From positions 98,000,850 through 98,064,849 of the forward strand of contig CM075770.1 of assembly GCA_037974665.1 (NCBI GenBank): 64,000 bases of DNA, written 5' to 3'. This DNA is from Ehretia macrophylla (taxonomy: Eukaryota; Streptophyta; Magnoliopsida; Boraginales; Ehretiaceae). How positions within the stretch are numbered: position 1 is the stretch's first letter; each line of letters opens with the position of its first letter. Positions 34,424 through 46,800 of the stretch are shown piece by piece. The notes under the pieces were generated by a model. The model did no database searches. It was given only the letters and a program-made list of their open reading frames with translations, and was not told where the DNA came from. The translations under genes were made by a program, and so were the position numbers.

Positions 34424-36972
34424 TGTAATGCCCCGATCCCTCACGAGACCGGAGGCTCTAATAACCATGCTATTCTCAACCCAATACCAAACTCGGTCAC
34501 AAAATTTTAGGGAAAAACGGACAGAGTTTTCTCTATACCGTGGACATTTTTTTCAAACCTGTAAATGCTCAAAATAGCCACAATATACTAAAACAAGCTT
34601 TTATAATTAAAATTCAAAGGTTCAAGGTCATCCAAGCCAGGAGACAAACAACAGCTCCAAATCACACATGAATGCACCCAACTTAACTTTTCATTAAACC
34701 TTTTTAACATGCCATCCTATGATAACATTAGAGCAATTTTAGAAGTTGAAATCAACACCTCTAAACATACACCCCCAAGCATGCAAGAACTAAAAGGAGA
34801 ATTAAAAGTTATTACAAGCCATAATATCTCAAAGCTAACATTACAGCCAACAGCTTTCAACTTGCAACTACAAGAATATACATAGCCTTAAGGCCACAAA
34901 ATAGATCATGCTATAGCAATACAAGTACACCATGTAACAACAAGAAGGCAAATCCACCTTAGACAACAAACACACAACAACTAGGGCAAAGGCTCAGTCT
35001 GAACTTCTTCCTCTTCCACTAGCACCTCAACTAGTTGGGGTTCACCCTCAGCACTTCCTGAAACATATTAAATGAGGAATGAGCAACTAAGTTGCCCAGC
35101 GAGGGAGGTGATGCAACATGCCAACGTGCAATATGATATGCAAACACAAGAAAACATATATAATCCACATAAACCAACAAGACAATAAGCCAAGCAATTA
35201 ATCACTTTAAAAAGGATACGGTTCCACTTCCAAGTCTTCATTCACGAGCCATGAACCACGAGCATCACGAACATGCCGGCAAACCCCAAACACCAACAAT
35301 TGGGATACTCCGGATGTATCCCGATCCTACGACCCTTTCTCCCGAGGTAGGTCCATGCCCAGCAGGTGAACCACGCCTCTGGGGTAGTGGAGTATGCCTC
35401 AGCGAGAAAGGGAATAGACACCATGGTAGTCGAGGGAGCACGGCAAGCCCGACGCCGCCCGTGTTTCTCGAGGCTACCATGTCCGAAAAAGGTTGCGCAA
35501 CCCAATACAAGTCACAAGCAATCAATATAACGCATAACACATAAGAGGGATGACAAAGTAGGCCGCCCTCACATTTATGCACGATAAAAGTTCATAAAAG
35601 CACGAGATTAACTTAAAAATTCCAAAAGAAGCAATCAAGACAATTAATTCCCACAATCTACTCAAATAGCTTAATTATATCCTAAATATTCAATATAATA
35701 TGAGTTAACTTAAATACAAGCGCCAATTGCATCAAAGATAGCCAAAACTACTTTTTCCCCTTTCTTTAACCGAGCTTTCTTTCTCCTAAGCATGGTTCAA
35801 GATTCCCAATCATATCTTAGTCTTTCTTTATTCTTAATTAAACATAAAGGCACCTTTTACGATCATCAAAACACATTTTAGCAACAAAAGTTCGGGAACG
35901 CCCCGAACGGATTTGAACTACAACTATACTCACCGAACCCCATTTCCATGAAACGCAAGCCTCAAAGGTGCTTCCTTAACCCAAGGCTACCCCAATGAAT
36001 GCCCAAACTTGCCCGGATTGGTCAACGGAAAAAGTCCCCTTTTTAAAGTCGGCTATTTATGCAATTAAATTCGATTTTGAGTGATTCAACCTCACGTGGC
36101 TTTTCAACTAACTTCACTAGGGTCTCGAGCACCTAATTGAAGCCTCAATTCAAGCTAATTAGCAATTTTTCTCAAAACCCTAATTCTAGGCACTATTCAT
36201 CATCTCTTTTGATCAATACATGCATTCAACCATGGAATCTTCTAACAAACTATAAAAGTTAACTCTATAGGTATCAAATAACTCATAGCAAGCATTCATA
36301 ACAAGTTTTATAGCTAATATCAACAAATCAAGAAAATTCAACATAAGAGCATGAACTTTAAAAGAAATGAAATGCATCTCCCTCACAATTTTTGAAGACA
36401 ATGAAGCTTGTTGAAGGCCCTAGGATGCTCAAAACCCTCCCAAGATCAAGCTAGGAGCTCAAGATGCAAGGTTGTTGAAGCAAAATCTCCTCTTTTCCTT
36501 CTCCTTTGGTATTTTCGGCCCTGCTACAGTAATTCCTGCACATTTCTTCTCTTTTTTGTGTGTGTGTATTTTTGAGCTTATTTTTGCTATATAATGAGTA
36601 GGCTATGGGTGGGGTCAAGGGGGGTGCTTAAATGGTCTATTAAAATGAGCTTAGTTAGCTTTAAAACAAGTTCATTGCACATAAATTAAGTTAGCTAACT
36701 AAAATATTATGTTTCATACGTAACACTATTCACTAGTTTTCACAAATCATTTTCTAAACGAAGGCTCCTATCGCTTTAAACTCAAATGCACATTTTTCCC
36801 ACTCCTCTAACAATTAATGTGATTTAATAAAAATGCTAATTCTCTAATAGAATATAGTTTGAAAACGGGATGAATAGTAGCTAAAGAAGACAGTTAATAA
36901 AGTACAGAAGGAAATGCGCAAACAATAGATGCAACAGTAAATAAATGTACGGCTAAAATCTCGGGCGTCATA
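34424..36972 (-). mobile_element. Solo LTR of a third long-LTR Ty3-like family
   Basis: It starts tgtaatgccccgatccc and ends gggcgtcata, flanked by perfect TCCAC duplications (34419-34423 and 36973-36977). On the minus strand it starts like the solo LTR at 45114 (GCCCGAG block). No coding region. The conserved blocks occur again: ATACTCCGGATGTATCCC near 35306, GGTTGCGCAACCC near 35490 and GACAAAGTAGG near 35550. Confidence 0.85.
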
Positions 36973-37157
36973 TCCACCTTCATGGGTTGAAGGGGATCAA
37001 ATGATCCATCACTGTGGGACCATGGGTCCAAGACCAGTTTTGACTATAACATGTATTACATGCTACATTATCTTCATATGATACAATTGGATTGTCTTTG
37101 TCGGAGAGTAATTCACATGATTACGAACATATTGCATGACAAATCTCAAGTATATAG

Positions 37158-37585
37158 TGTAACATCCTTCTCACATCGATTATGTATAAGATTTATGTTG
37201 AGTTTATAATGATTTATGTTTACTATTATTACCAAAATGAGCTTAAACATTTTGTGCCAGTTGATTAGGTTTAATGTGTTAGCAGGTCAATAATTAGGTC
37301 TTAGTAATTAAAAGTGGTATTAGAGTAGGCTAGTAGGCAAAAGTGTTGGCTTGACTGATCCATGGTAGTCCTAGGCTGTAGTTTTGTTCTCTTTAGTATG
37401 ATGAGGACATTGCAAATTTAAGGGGAAGAGTATGTGATATCCCCTTCTATGTTAGTTATGCATGAGATTTGTATTCAATTTATAATGAATTGAGTTTACT
37501 ACTACTATCAATACAGATTTATGTATTTTTTGGGCCAGTTGATTAGACTCATAGTGCTAGCAGATCAGTAGTTGAGTCTGGATCA
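37158..37585 (+). mobile_element. TRIM element, unit B
   Basis: Same element as in units A and C: repeats start at 37158 and 37433, the primer-site-like text is agtggtattagagtagg, and the purine tract is tttaaggggaagag. The copia solo LTR is inserted 11 bases beyond its right end. Confidence 0.75.
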
Positions 37586-38225
37586 TTATATGTATATGTT
37601 GTGAATCGTGCATGGTATTTAAAACTTTAATTAAATAAAATACAGCGGAAATTAAATACCCATGCATACGTTCATGACTAATTACGTAGATTACAACATA
37701 CATAATTAATCAAATTAAATATGCATAATAGATTTATGATTACCTTTGATGATGTCGAATCCGTTGTAGAATCCGAAAGCTCTCTAACTGTGAAGCCTCT
37801 GAAAGTATCCACACAGAATCCGCACCCTTAATTGGATTTCACCCCCACTAGGTTTTCTAGAGAAATCCTACAAATTGTTCTAACTATAATTTGTGTGCTA
37901 GCTAAATCTGTGTCAAAATATTACAATATATAGGAGACATATATGACCTAGGGCCACATATGGACCAGTCTTAAACAGACCAATCTTGGACTTTACAATA
38001 ACCAGATCAATATCAAGTTATTACGAGCCTAATTAAATTAATATTAGGACAATCCTAAAATTAATTTAATGTTTTCTCTAATCCAATTAATTCGCAAATT
38101 CTTTTTGTGTGTGACCTCTCGGAGTCATAATTAATTGACATCGAAAGAATATTAATCCAATTAATGAATAACTAGAACTCTAATAATTCAACTTTTGCAA
38201 GTCGTGAGTGACACCTAACAGTATA

Positions 38226-40114
38226 TGATCGCTACTTGGTATGTGTTATAAACATGTGTAAAATAACCAAGTTTTAATAACCCGCAAGTGCACGGATCTT
38301 GTAGTTTAATGTGCAAAGAGTGTGGAATCGTATCCACAGGGAAGCTCGTTAGTTAGTTAGTGAAGTAGTGTATGAAAGTGTTAAAGTGGTAAGTGACAGT
38401 TTGTAGAAGGCGTTTGATTAAACTATACTACAACTAAACTAAACTAACTAAGTAAAATTGGAATACGAGGGAGATGAATCTAGAGGGATGGACATACAAT
38501 GAGGCAGTCAATATAGGCTCGGCATCCAGGTTTTCTAATTCTATGCAAGAGGTTAAGCTACAAGCATTAACCTAGTCAATTATCTTAGTCTATTAAAATT
38601 CCGATTACTAACTCTGATGTAGGTGTCGTTTCATCCTTTGTATGGATCTGTCATTGCAACCTGGCATAAAAGATCTATTTCAACTAAGTAATTAACATTT
38701 CCTTTCTACTCTAGAGTCATGGTATAACCTATAGTCTCATGGAATCTTAAGCTTATCAAGCTATTGATTCACTATTAAAGCATTGATATATGACACGAAA
38801 GTAAAGCAATCATAACGTCTACTGAAAAGTATTACGTATGAAAGACAATAAAGTAAAGCAATCATAACGTTTACTGAAAAGTATTACGTATGAAAGACAA
38901 TAAAGTAAATCATAACGTCTACTAAAAAGCATTACGTATGGAAGAAAATACTGAATTTAAAGTAAGCCATATATTGCAATTGGATTAAATAAACTGAATC
39001 CGATACCATATATTAAAAGACTGTCATTTGCAATATCATCCCCTAACTAATAGCTCTACTCAGACATAATAATAAATACAAGTAATACAAATAAGAGAGT
39101 CAAGAAAGGCTCCCCTGATATGAAGACTTTGTATTTCTGATTCCAGGAATTTGAGCAGAGGTCCGACGCAAAATAGCTATTCGGACGGAACTAATTTCCC
39201 TCGAATAAGAGCTACTTGGACAGAACTTCCCCCGAATAAGAGCTTTTTTATTAAAAGCTATTCGGGCAAAACTTTCCCCGTATTCTTCTAATACTACAAA
39301 ATTAAACTCACTAATTAAATAAAACTAAAATTAAAACTAAATTAAACTAATTAACTAATTAAATAAAATAAATATTAAAATCTAAATTATATATAAAATT
39401 CATTCGGCGAGAAGGGTATTTATAGGCAAATTTTGAGAGGCGCACTCGAGCGCCCTTCCTAGAGCGCTCGAGCTCGCCTGCCTTCATCCGCTGGTTGCGC
39501 GACACGTGGCATTCCGAAAGCTGGTAGAAACATCTAGGTAGCGCGCTCGAGTGTGCCTCTGTTGGTTCGCTAGATTTGAGCCACGTGTTTCTTCTGGAAG
39601 CTGATGGAATTTTCTGGTCAAGGGTGCTCGAGCACCCTTCTATTGACTTTTTGGCTTCGAATTCTGACTTTGACCGGATCGTTGATCGCGTCATTTCTGG
39701 GTATTTTTTACTATTTTGACCCTCCAAACAATGAAATTTGGCTAAAATCACGCACGCAGGGCAAAGTCCTGCATTTTGCTCAGAAGGCCGTTTCTACCCT
39801 AAAAAGTGATATGATTCGTGAAAAACGGACACAGGTCACTATTTGAGATCATCGAGGTCAATATTTCGAGTATGATTTCGCGCTAGTTTTAGCCAATTTT
39901 CTTCTCTACGGGCTCATTCTTCCACCAGTTCCCATGTTTTCCCGTTCCTAACTTCTTGACTTGAAATTTGGATCGTTTCAGGTATGATTTTTTCACTTTT
40001 CGGTATCATCGTATATTGCATTAAAAGTCTATAAGTGTTTGCATTTATTCCTAAGTTATGATGCAAACGTAGTACAAATATAATGGTTTGAGTGCTGCAA
40101 ATACAGTCACACCA
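38226..40114 (-). mobile_element. 3' LTR of the Athila-like element
   Basis: It contains three tandem 52-bp copies at about 38798-38950 (the other LTR has two), a run of cgaataagagc-type repeats at about 39170-39260, and several CTCGAG-centred palindromes at 39441-39637. No host gene. Confidence 0.85.
38798..38950. repeat. Three 52-bp tandem repeats in the Athila-like LTR
   Basis: Copies start at 38798, 38850 and 38902 with aaagtaaa(gca)atcataacg and end in attacgtatg. The right LTR has only two copies (about 44384-44480). Confidence 0.8.
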
Positions 40115-43100
40115 ACATCTCCAAACCTAAACCTTGTTTGTCCTCAAGCAAGACTATCTTAAAAACATATTCAAAGTGAATTTTCAGAAAATGTTTACAA
40201 GTCAAAACAAATGAAATCATTCTATCTTATGTTTTTGTCACAAATTTTTCCAACATGAAACATGAGAAATGCAATTCACTATCTTTAACCTATTCATCAA
40301 TTGATGACAAACATGATAAGAGAACCTTGTACATAGTTTTATCAAATAGATACTCTTCTTGAAAATAGACTATTGATTGTTTCGGAGTACATATTTAGAA
40401 GTAAGCTAAGCAAATTAAGTTTATTCAATTCCCAACTTTTAAGTCATGCAAATAGATTGGACTTTGATATTCTCACCTTATTTGTAATCCAACTCTTGAT
40501 CATGCCTTAACCCTTTTTACATTTGCCAGAAAATATAAAAGTACATATTTCTACTATCTTTTTGTAGTGTTTAGTTTCTTTTGCTTTCTGGATATCCTAT
40601 GTAGCGGGCTTTAAGGCCAACAATCCCCCACCATTATGACTGAAGTTGCCAGATTTTAAAGGGACCCCTACGTGCCTTAATCACTTGAAATATCAAGGTT
40701 CGAAACCTTACACTATAGCACATATCCCAAATTACAACGTCTAAGATAATGGTGCTTACAGATTTACAACATATTTATACCAAAATTATTCAACAAAGGT
40801 ACGTACAACTCTTTTTCTTTTTTTCTTTTTTTAATTGTTTTCTTTGTTTTTTTCTTTTTTTTTTTTCAGAGTGTACAGAGTAACAGAACATAATGTACAG
40901 ACATGGCATAAAGGTTCATGTTTCAATCACAAGAAGTTCTCATAACAAACGGTAATCATATCTCAGTCCTTTCATAATTACATACCTATCAATTCAAGCA
41001 AAGAAGAACAGCTAGGCTTACTAATTAATATAGTAACCCAAAGTTTTTCTTACAGAATTTCCTCAGAGTTTTTTCACAGTACATAGCTAACACCACAGGT
41101 TCTCAAATTATCTAAATCATCTTCCTTTAAACTAGTAGGGTAGCACCCTACTCTTCTTATGAGCAAAATTGTGTATTTCTTGCATATTTTGAAAAATATT
41201 TTCATGAAATACATGCACCCCCACACTGAAACTTTGGTTGTCCTCAAGCAAATAGCAATGTAAGACAATGAGAGTGTAATATTCAAGTAATAACATAATG
41301 ACAAATACTACATCCCCAAACCTATGGTTTGCTTACTCTACAGCGCATGTTGATTAGGTATAAAGGGAAATGTAGTAAGGAAATATATCACCTGATGTGA
41401 AGTATTTCTATATTGATGTCAAAGATTTTCTACTATCTTTTGACAAAAGATGTATCATTCTACAATTAAATATTAGTAGAAAAAGCATTTTACAGATTAT
41501 CATCAACAAAAAAAAAATAGTTAGTTATACTAAATAAATTAAAATAGTCAAACAAATATATAGGGGAGAAACCAAAAAGAAATATGGTCAAGGAAAATAA
41601 CTAATATATTAAGCAAATAATTTAATTACCCAGACCATTTATACTCTTTTGGGTAGAGTTTTAAACTAAAACATTAAAGCATTTTAAAAAGAACACTATG
41701 TTGTCTCTTAGTAGCGCTAAATTTATCGTCTTCAGCCAGATTGCAAAAATCACACAGACATAAAATAAACACACATAATAAGAAAGTATTTAAAAATCTA
41801 GGTTGCCTCCTAGTAGCCCTGAGTTTTATGCCCTCAACCAAGCGCAAATGTTAAAGCCTTCTATGTTTAAAATTCTTCGATACATATTGCCTGATAATCA
41901 TTTTAGCACAGTTTTTGAATTGGAAAAAGGATCATGCAACAGATGATAGTTCTTTGTTCCTACAGAACGTGATTTTTCCAAGTCACCATAAAAAGGTAAC
42001 AATTCTCATCCCAATGTGATATGTGTGGGAATGTTCATGATAATGTTAACAAGGGCCATAGTTTCTTGTTACACAGTGTATCCCATTTGGTCAACTCATA
42101 AGTTAAAAGATGTATGCAACAAATTGTTCAGAAATGGGTCAAATTCAAATTGTGCCTCCATGGGTAATGTTGTGAACTTCACAATAGAGGAAGTCACATC
42201 AAATGAAGAATTGAGATGACTTTCAACAGGAGAGAGAGTGTTATAGTCAGTTGAAAAGGACTTGGAAGTATTGGACCATTCCCTCGTTCAATTTGATACA
42301 AAAGTCATTCAGTCTCATTAACATCTTTTTCAGGTGTCAAAAAGGATGTAGGAATTACAGTAGACTCAACAAACTCATCCGACAAGAGTGTGGGTTCTAT
42401 GGAAGTGGGTATACCTATTTTCCCGAAAGAGGAATCAGAGTCGGGTTGACTCATGATTTTACTAAGGTCATCATGTCCTTCTAAGTAAGGCATTTCACTT
42501 TCTTTCCCCTCAAATTCATTTTCCCTATCAGATTTCTCCCAAATAATCTCGCTCATTTCATCAGTCTATTCAAATGTTATTTCATCAAAGGGGTTCACAA
42601 CAGATTGAATGTGATGCTGATCATTAGTCCAACTAAGTGCATTATCGACTAGTTGGTCTAAAGTTTGAAGCATATGAGCATTGGATTGGACAAGTTGAGA
42701 AAGTTGGTCAAACTTGTCATTGGTCATGGATTCGGTAGAAGCAAAGTCAATCCAATCATCCTGGTGATCATTTTGTTTGAAAAGATTAAGGATAGGGTCA
42801 ACAAAAGATTCAGATTGAAAAGGTGCAGGGACTTGACTTTCAAAGTTTTGAGAAAAAATTTATTCACTATAAGTTGTTGGCTAGTTTTGTCATCCCGAAG
42901 TGTGTGTCTCAAACCTATTGTTTACCTCATTTCTAGTGTTACACTCTCTACCCTGATTATCTCCCTTAAACACTTTTATTTCCTCAACAACCTGGTTTTG
43001 AATAGTTTCGTGATAAACGAAACTATATTGGTCTTGTGAACTCATGACGGGTTGAATAGAGTGCTCGTCTTTTTTCTACCCATTCGTGCTCTCGGCTAGC

Positions 43101-43811
43101 TGACTGATTTGGTCTTGTAGCCTATCTATGGATTGATGGTTAGATTCGATGAGTTAGACAAGTTGGCCAAACTTGTCGTCGAAGTTTGGTGATCAGGAGA
43201 AGAAAATTCAACCGAGTTAGGATAGCAAAAGTTTTGTTTGAAAGAATTACTTTGAAAGCTTTCACAAAACTCAGAAGAATTGGGGTTTTGAGATGCACTA
43301 TTTTCAAAATTTTAAGGCAGAAAAGATACATCATTTTTGTACCAAAAATGAATTTTGATGATTTTGCTACTCCGGGCTATATGCATTTGAGTACAAATCA
43401 TTGTTAGAAAAATAACCATAAGTAGTAGAATCATAACTGTCAAAGAACTTGGGAATTTAGGGACAATTTTCAAAGGTATGCCAAAATTGAGAACAAACTT
43501 TACATGCATTTGGGATAGGGGTTGGGTTAATTTCATTAAAAGCCCATTGATCGGATGAACCATTAAAATGAGTCATATTTTCGATAATCTAAATTTCCTG
43601 AACATTTTATACAACTAATATACTATACAAGCAATAATACAGTTTAAAATAAGTATAGACAATGTAAACAATAATTACAACACTTAAACAACAGTTTTAA
43701 AACAAGTATAGACAATATAGACAATAATTACAACACTTTAAACAAGTTCACATAATACTTTTATCAATAACTAAACTAGACCGCGCATCCCCTGCAATGG
43801 CGCCAAAAACT
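40115..43811 (-). mobile_element. Interior of the Athila-like element
   Basis: The minus strand carries a purine tract (GGTTTAGGTTTGGAGATG) next to the 3' LTR, preceded by a CTTGAGGACAAAC signature. A second copy of that signature lies near 41238. A CX2CX4HX4C zinc-knuckle motif is readable near 43470-43525, and charged Glu/Ser-rich text at 42305-42556 suggests a gag-like protein. No RT or integrase was recognised; 40150-42300 holds no convincing frame. A short direct duplication lies at about 43630-43740. Confidence 0.65.
43789..43805 (-). other. Primer-binding site, tRNA-Asp type
   Basis: The minus strand reads TGGCGCCATTGCAGGGG six bases inside the 5' LTR. This is close to the TGGCGCCGTTGCCGGGG site usual for Athila elements. 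Confidence 0.8.
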
Positions 43812-46800
43812 TGATTGCTACTTGGTGTGTGTTATAAACATGTGCAAAATTACCAAGTTTTAATAACCCACAAGTGCACGGATCTTGTAGTGTAGTGTGC
43901 AAAGAGTGTAAAATTGTATCCACAGGGAAGCTCGTTAGTTAGTTAGTGAAGTAGTGTGTTAAAGTGTTAAAGCGGTAAGTGACAGTTTGTAGAAGGCGTT
44001 TGATTAAATTATACTACAACTAAACTAAACTAACTAAGTAAAAGTAGAATACGAGGGAGAGGAATCTAGGGGGATGGACATGCAATGAGGCAGTCAATAT
44101 AGGCTCGGCATCCAAGTTCTCTAATTTTATGCACGAGGTTAAGCTACAAGCATTAACCTAGTCAATTATCTTAGTCTATTAAAATCCCGATTACTAACTT
44201 TGATGTAGGTGTCGTTCCACCATTCGTATGGATCTGTCCTTGCAACCTGCCGTAATAGGTCAGTTTCAATTAAGTAATCAATATCTCCTTTCTAGTCTAG
44301 AGCTATGGTATAACCAATAGTCTCATGGAATCTTAAGGTTGTCAAGCTATTGATTCACTATTAAAGCATGGATATGTTGCAAGAAAGTAAAGCAATTATA
44401 ACGTCTACTGAAAAGAATTAGGTATGAAAGACAATAAAGTAAATCATAACGTCTACTAAAAAGCATTACGTATGGAAGACAATACTGAATTTAAAGTAAG
44501 CCATATATTGCAATTGGATTAAATAAACTGAATTCGATACCATATATTAAAAGACTGTCATTTACAATATCCTCCCCTAACTAATAGCTCTACTCATACA
44601 TAATAATAAATACAAGTAGTACAAATAAAAGAGTCAAGAAAGGCTCTTCCGATATGACAACTTTGTATTTCGGATTCCAAGAATTTGAGTAGAGGTCCGA
44701 TGCAAAATAACTATTCGGGCAGAACTAGTTTTTCCCTAATAAAAGTTACTTGGGCAGAACTTTCTCCGAATAAGAGTTTTTCTATTAAAAGATATTCGGG
44801 TAAAACTTCTCCCATATTCTACTGCTACTACTAAATTAAACTAACTAATTAACTAAAACTAAAATTAAAACTAAATTAAACTAATTAACTAATTAAATAA
44901 AACAAATATTAAAATCTAAATTATATATAAAATTCGTTCGGGGAAAGGGGTATTTATTGGCAAATTTTTAGAGGCGCACTCAAGCGCCCTTCCTGGGGCG
45001 CTCGAGATCGCCTGCCTTCATCCGCTGGTTGCGCGACACATGGTGTTTCGGAAGCTGGTGGAAACATCTGGGTAGTGCGCTTAAGTGCCCTATGGGGCGC
45101 GCTTGAGCACGCCTGTGATGCCCGAGATTCAACCGAACTTCTAGCTTACTATTGCATCCACTATTTGCGCATTTTTTTGTGCTTTGCTTGTTGTTTTCTT
45201 CAAACACTATTCATTCTATTTTTCAACTATTGAATTACCATGAATTAGCATTTTTATTAAATCATATTAATTGTTTTAGGAATGAGAAAAATGTGCATTT
45301 GAGCTTAGAGCGATAGGAGCACTCGTTTAGAAAATATTTTGCCAATCTAATCAATAGTGTTACGTAACTTAACTTAGTGTTTTAATTAGCAAGCATTAAT
45401 TTGCACTTTAGGACTTGGTTCTAGCTAGTTTAACTCATATTTTAACCACACACTCTCACTAAAATAGCTCACCTAAACATATACTCACACAACACACAAC
45501 ATAAGCTCATAACTAGCAAAACAAAACAAAACAAAACAAAAAAAGATGCAGGAATTACTGTAGCAAATCCGAGAATCAACATAGGAGGAGAATGAGAAAA
45601 TTTTGCTCATCAAATCTTCAAGCCAAGCCAAGCCAAGAAAGGAGCAAGTAGTTTAGGGTGTGTGCAAGCCTTCTAGGAGCTCCTACTCGCGTTAGATGAG
45701 GGTTTTGCATATTATTTTTGCATTTGAAATATATGTCAACTTTCTTGAATTTATTGATTTGCTATATTATGATCATGCAATGCTTAAATATGCTTATGTA
45801 TGTTGTGTATAAGTAGTAGATACCTAATTTATGCTATTGTTTCATAGTTGAAACGGTTGAAATCGCTTGTTGGTCGTAGGGCATGAATAGTGACGGAAAA
45901 ATTAGGAATTTGCAAAATCAGACCTTGTAGCTTGAATTAATAGTTCTAATAGGTGCTTTGGATATTAATGAAAGTAGTGTGAAGGCCTTGTAGGGTTTAA
46001 TTGCCCGTAACCTAGTGAAAGAATGAAATAGCCGACTTTTAGAAAGGGGTTTCGGGGTTATCGCAAATCCGGGTTGAATTGGCCTCCACATTTAGTAATC
46101 CTAGGCTATTTAGGACCTAATTAAGCTTTGCTAGCCTCCATTTGAGTCCCGGATGAGGTACGTGTAGTACAAAGTCAAAAGAGTAAATTTGGGATTTTTG
46201 TGCTAAACGCGGGTAATTGGGTAGTTTCTAGGGTCCTAGGGGTGCCATAAGGGATAATTAAAAGTATGGAATAGCCCGCTCACTTAACTAGAACATTAAC
46301 TTGTGTTTGGAAGAAAAATAACTTGTGTTATAAAGGGGTTTTGGGTCAAACGTAAATTCGGGTGAATTTGGTTGATATATTTGGTGTTCTTAGGGTAAGT
46401 AGGGACTAAATGTGCTTTTATAACTCTTATTTGAGCTTTGATTAAGATACTTGTAGTACAAACGCACAAAGGGGTAATCGGGGTTTTTGTGGCTAATTCG
46501 GGTTAATGAATGATTTCAAGGGTTCTAAGTGTACCATAATGTGTAACTAGAAGATTAGAATAGTTAGTTGGTGAATCTTGAGCCTTAGCCTTGGTTTGGA
46601 GTTAAATGACTTAGGATAACAAAAGGGAAACTCGGGGTTTCATGGTTAGCCTTTGAATTAGCTTTTGTACTTGTATATCTTGCCTTTACATGTTGTTATA
46701 TGGCATTTGTGAGCATTTCGTGAAGTTTCATGATCATCGGTCATTGACCCCTTTGTGTTGGTATAGTTATTTTCATATTTAATGCTTATATCTTGTTATA

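Noticed and set aside
35242-35582. Overlapping 87-105-codon ORFs on both strands
   Set aside because: They fall in the GC-richer conserved part of a solo LTR; overlapping frames on both strands and no family similarity argue against a gene.
39359-39846. 130- and 80-codon ORFs
   Set aside because: Both lie within an LTR and run through its palindromic repeats; related frames occur at the same place in the other LTR (44980-45207, 48343-48669).
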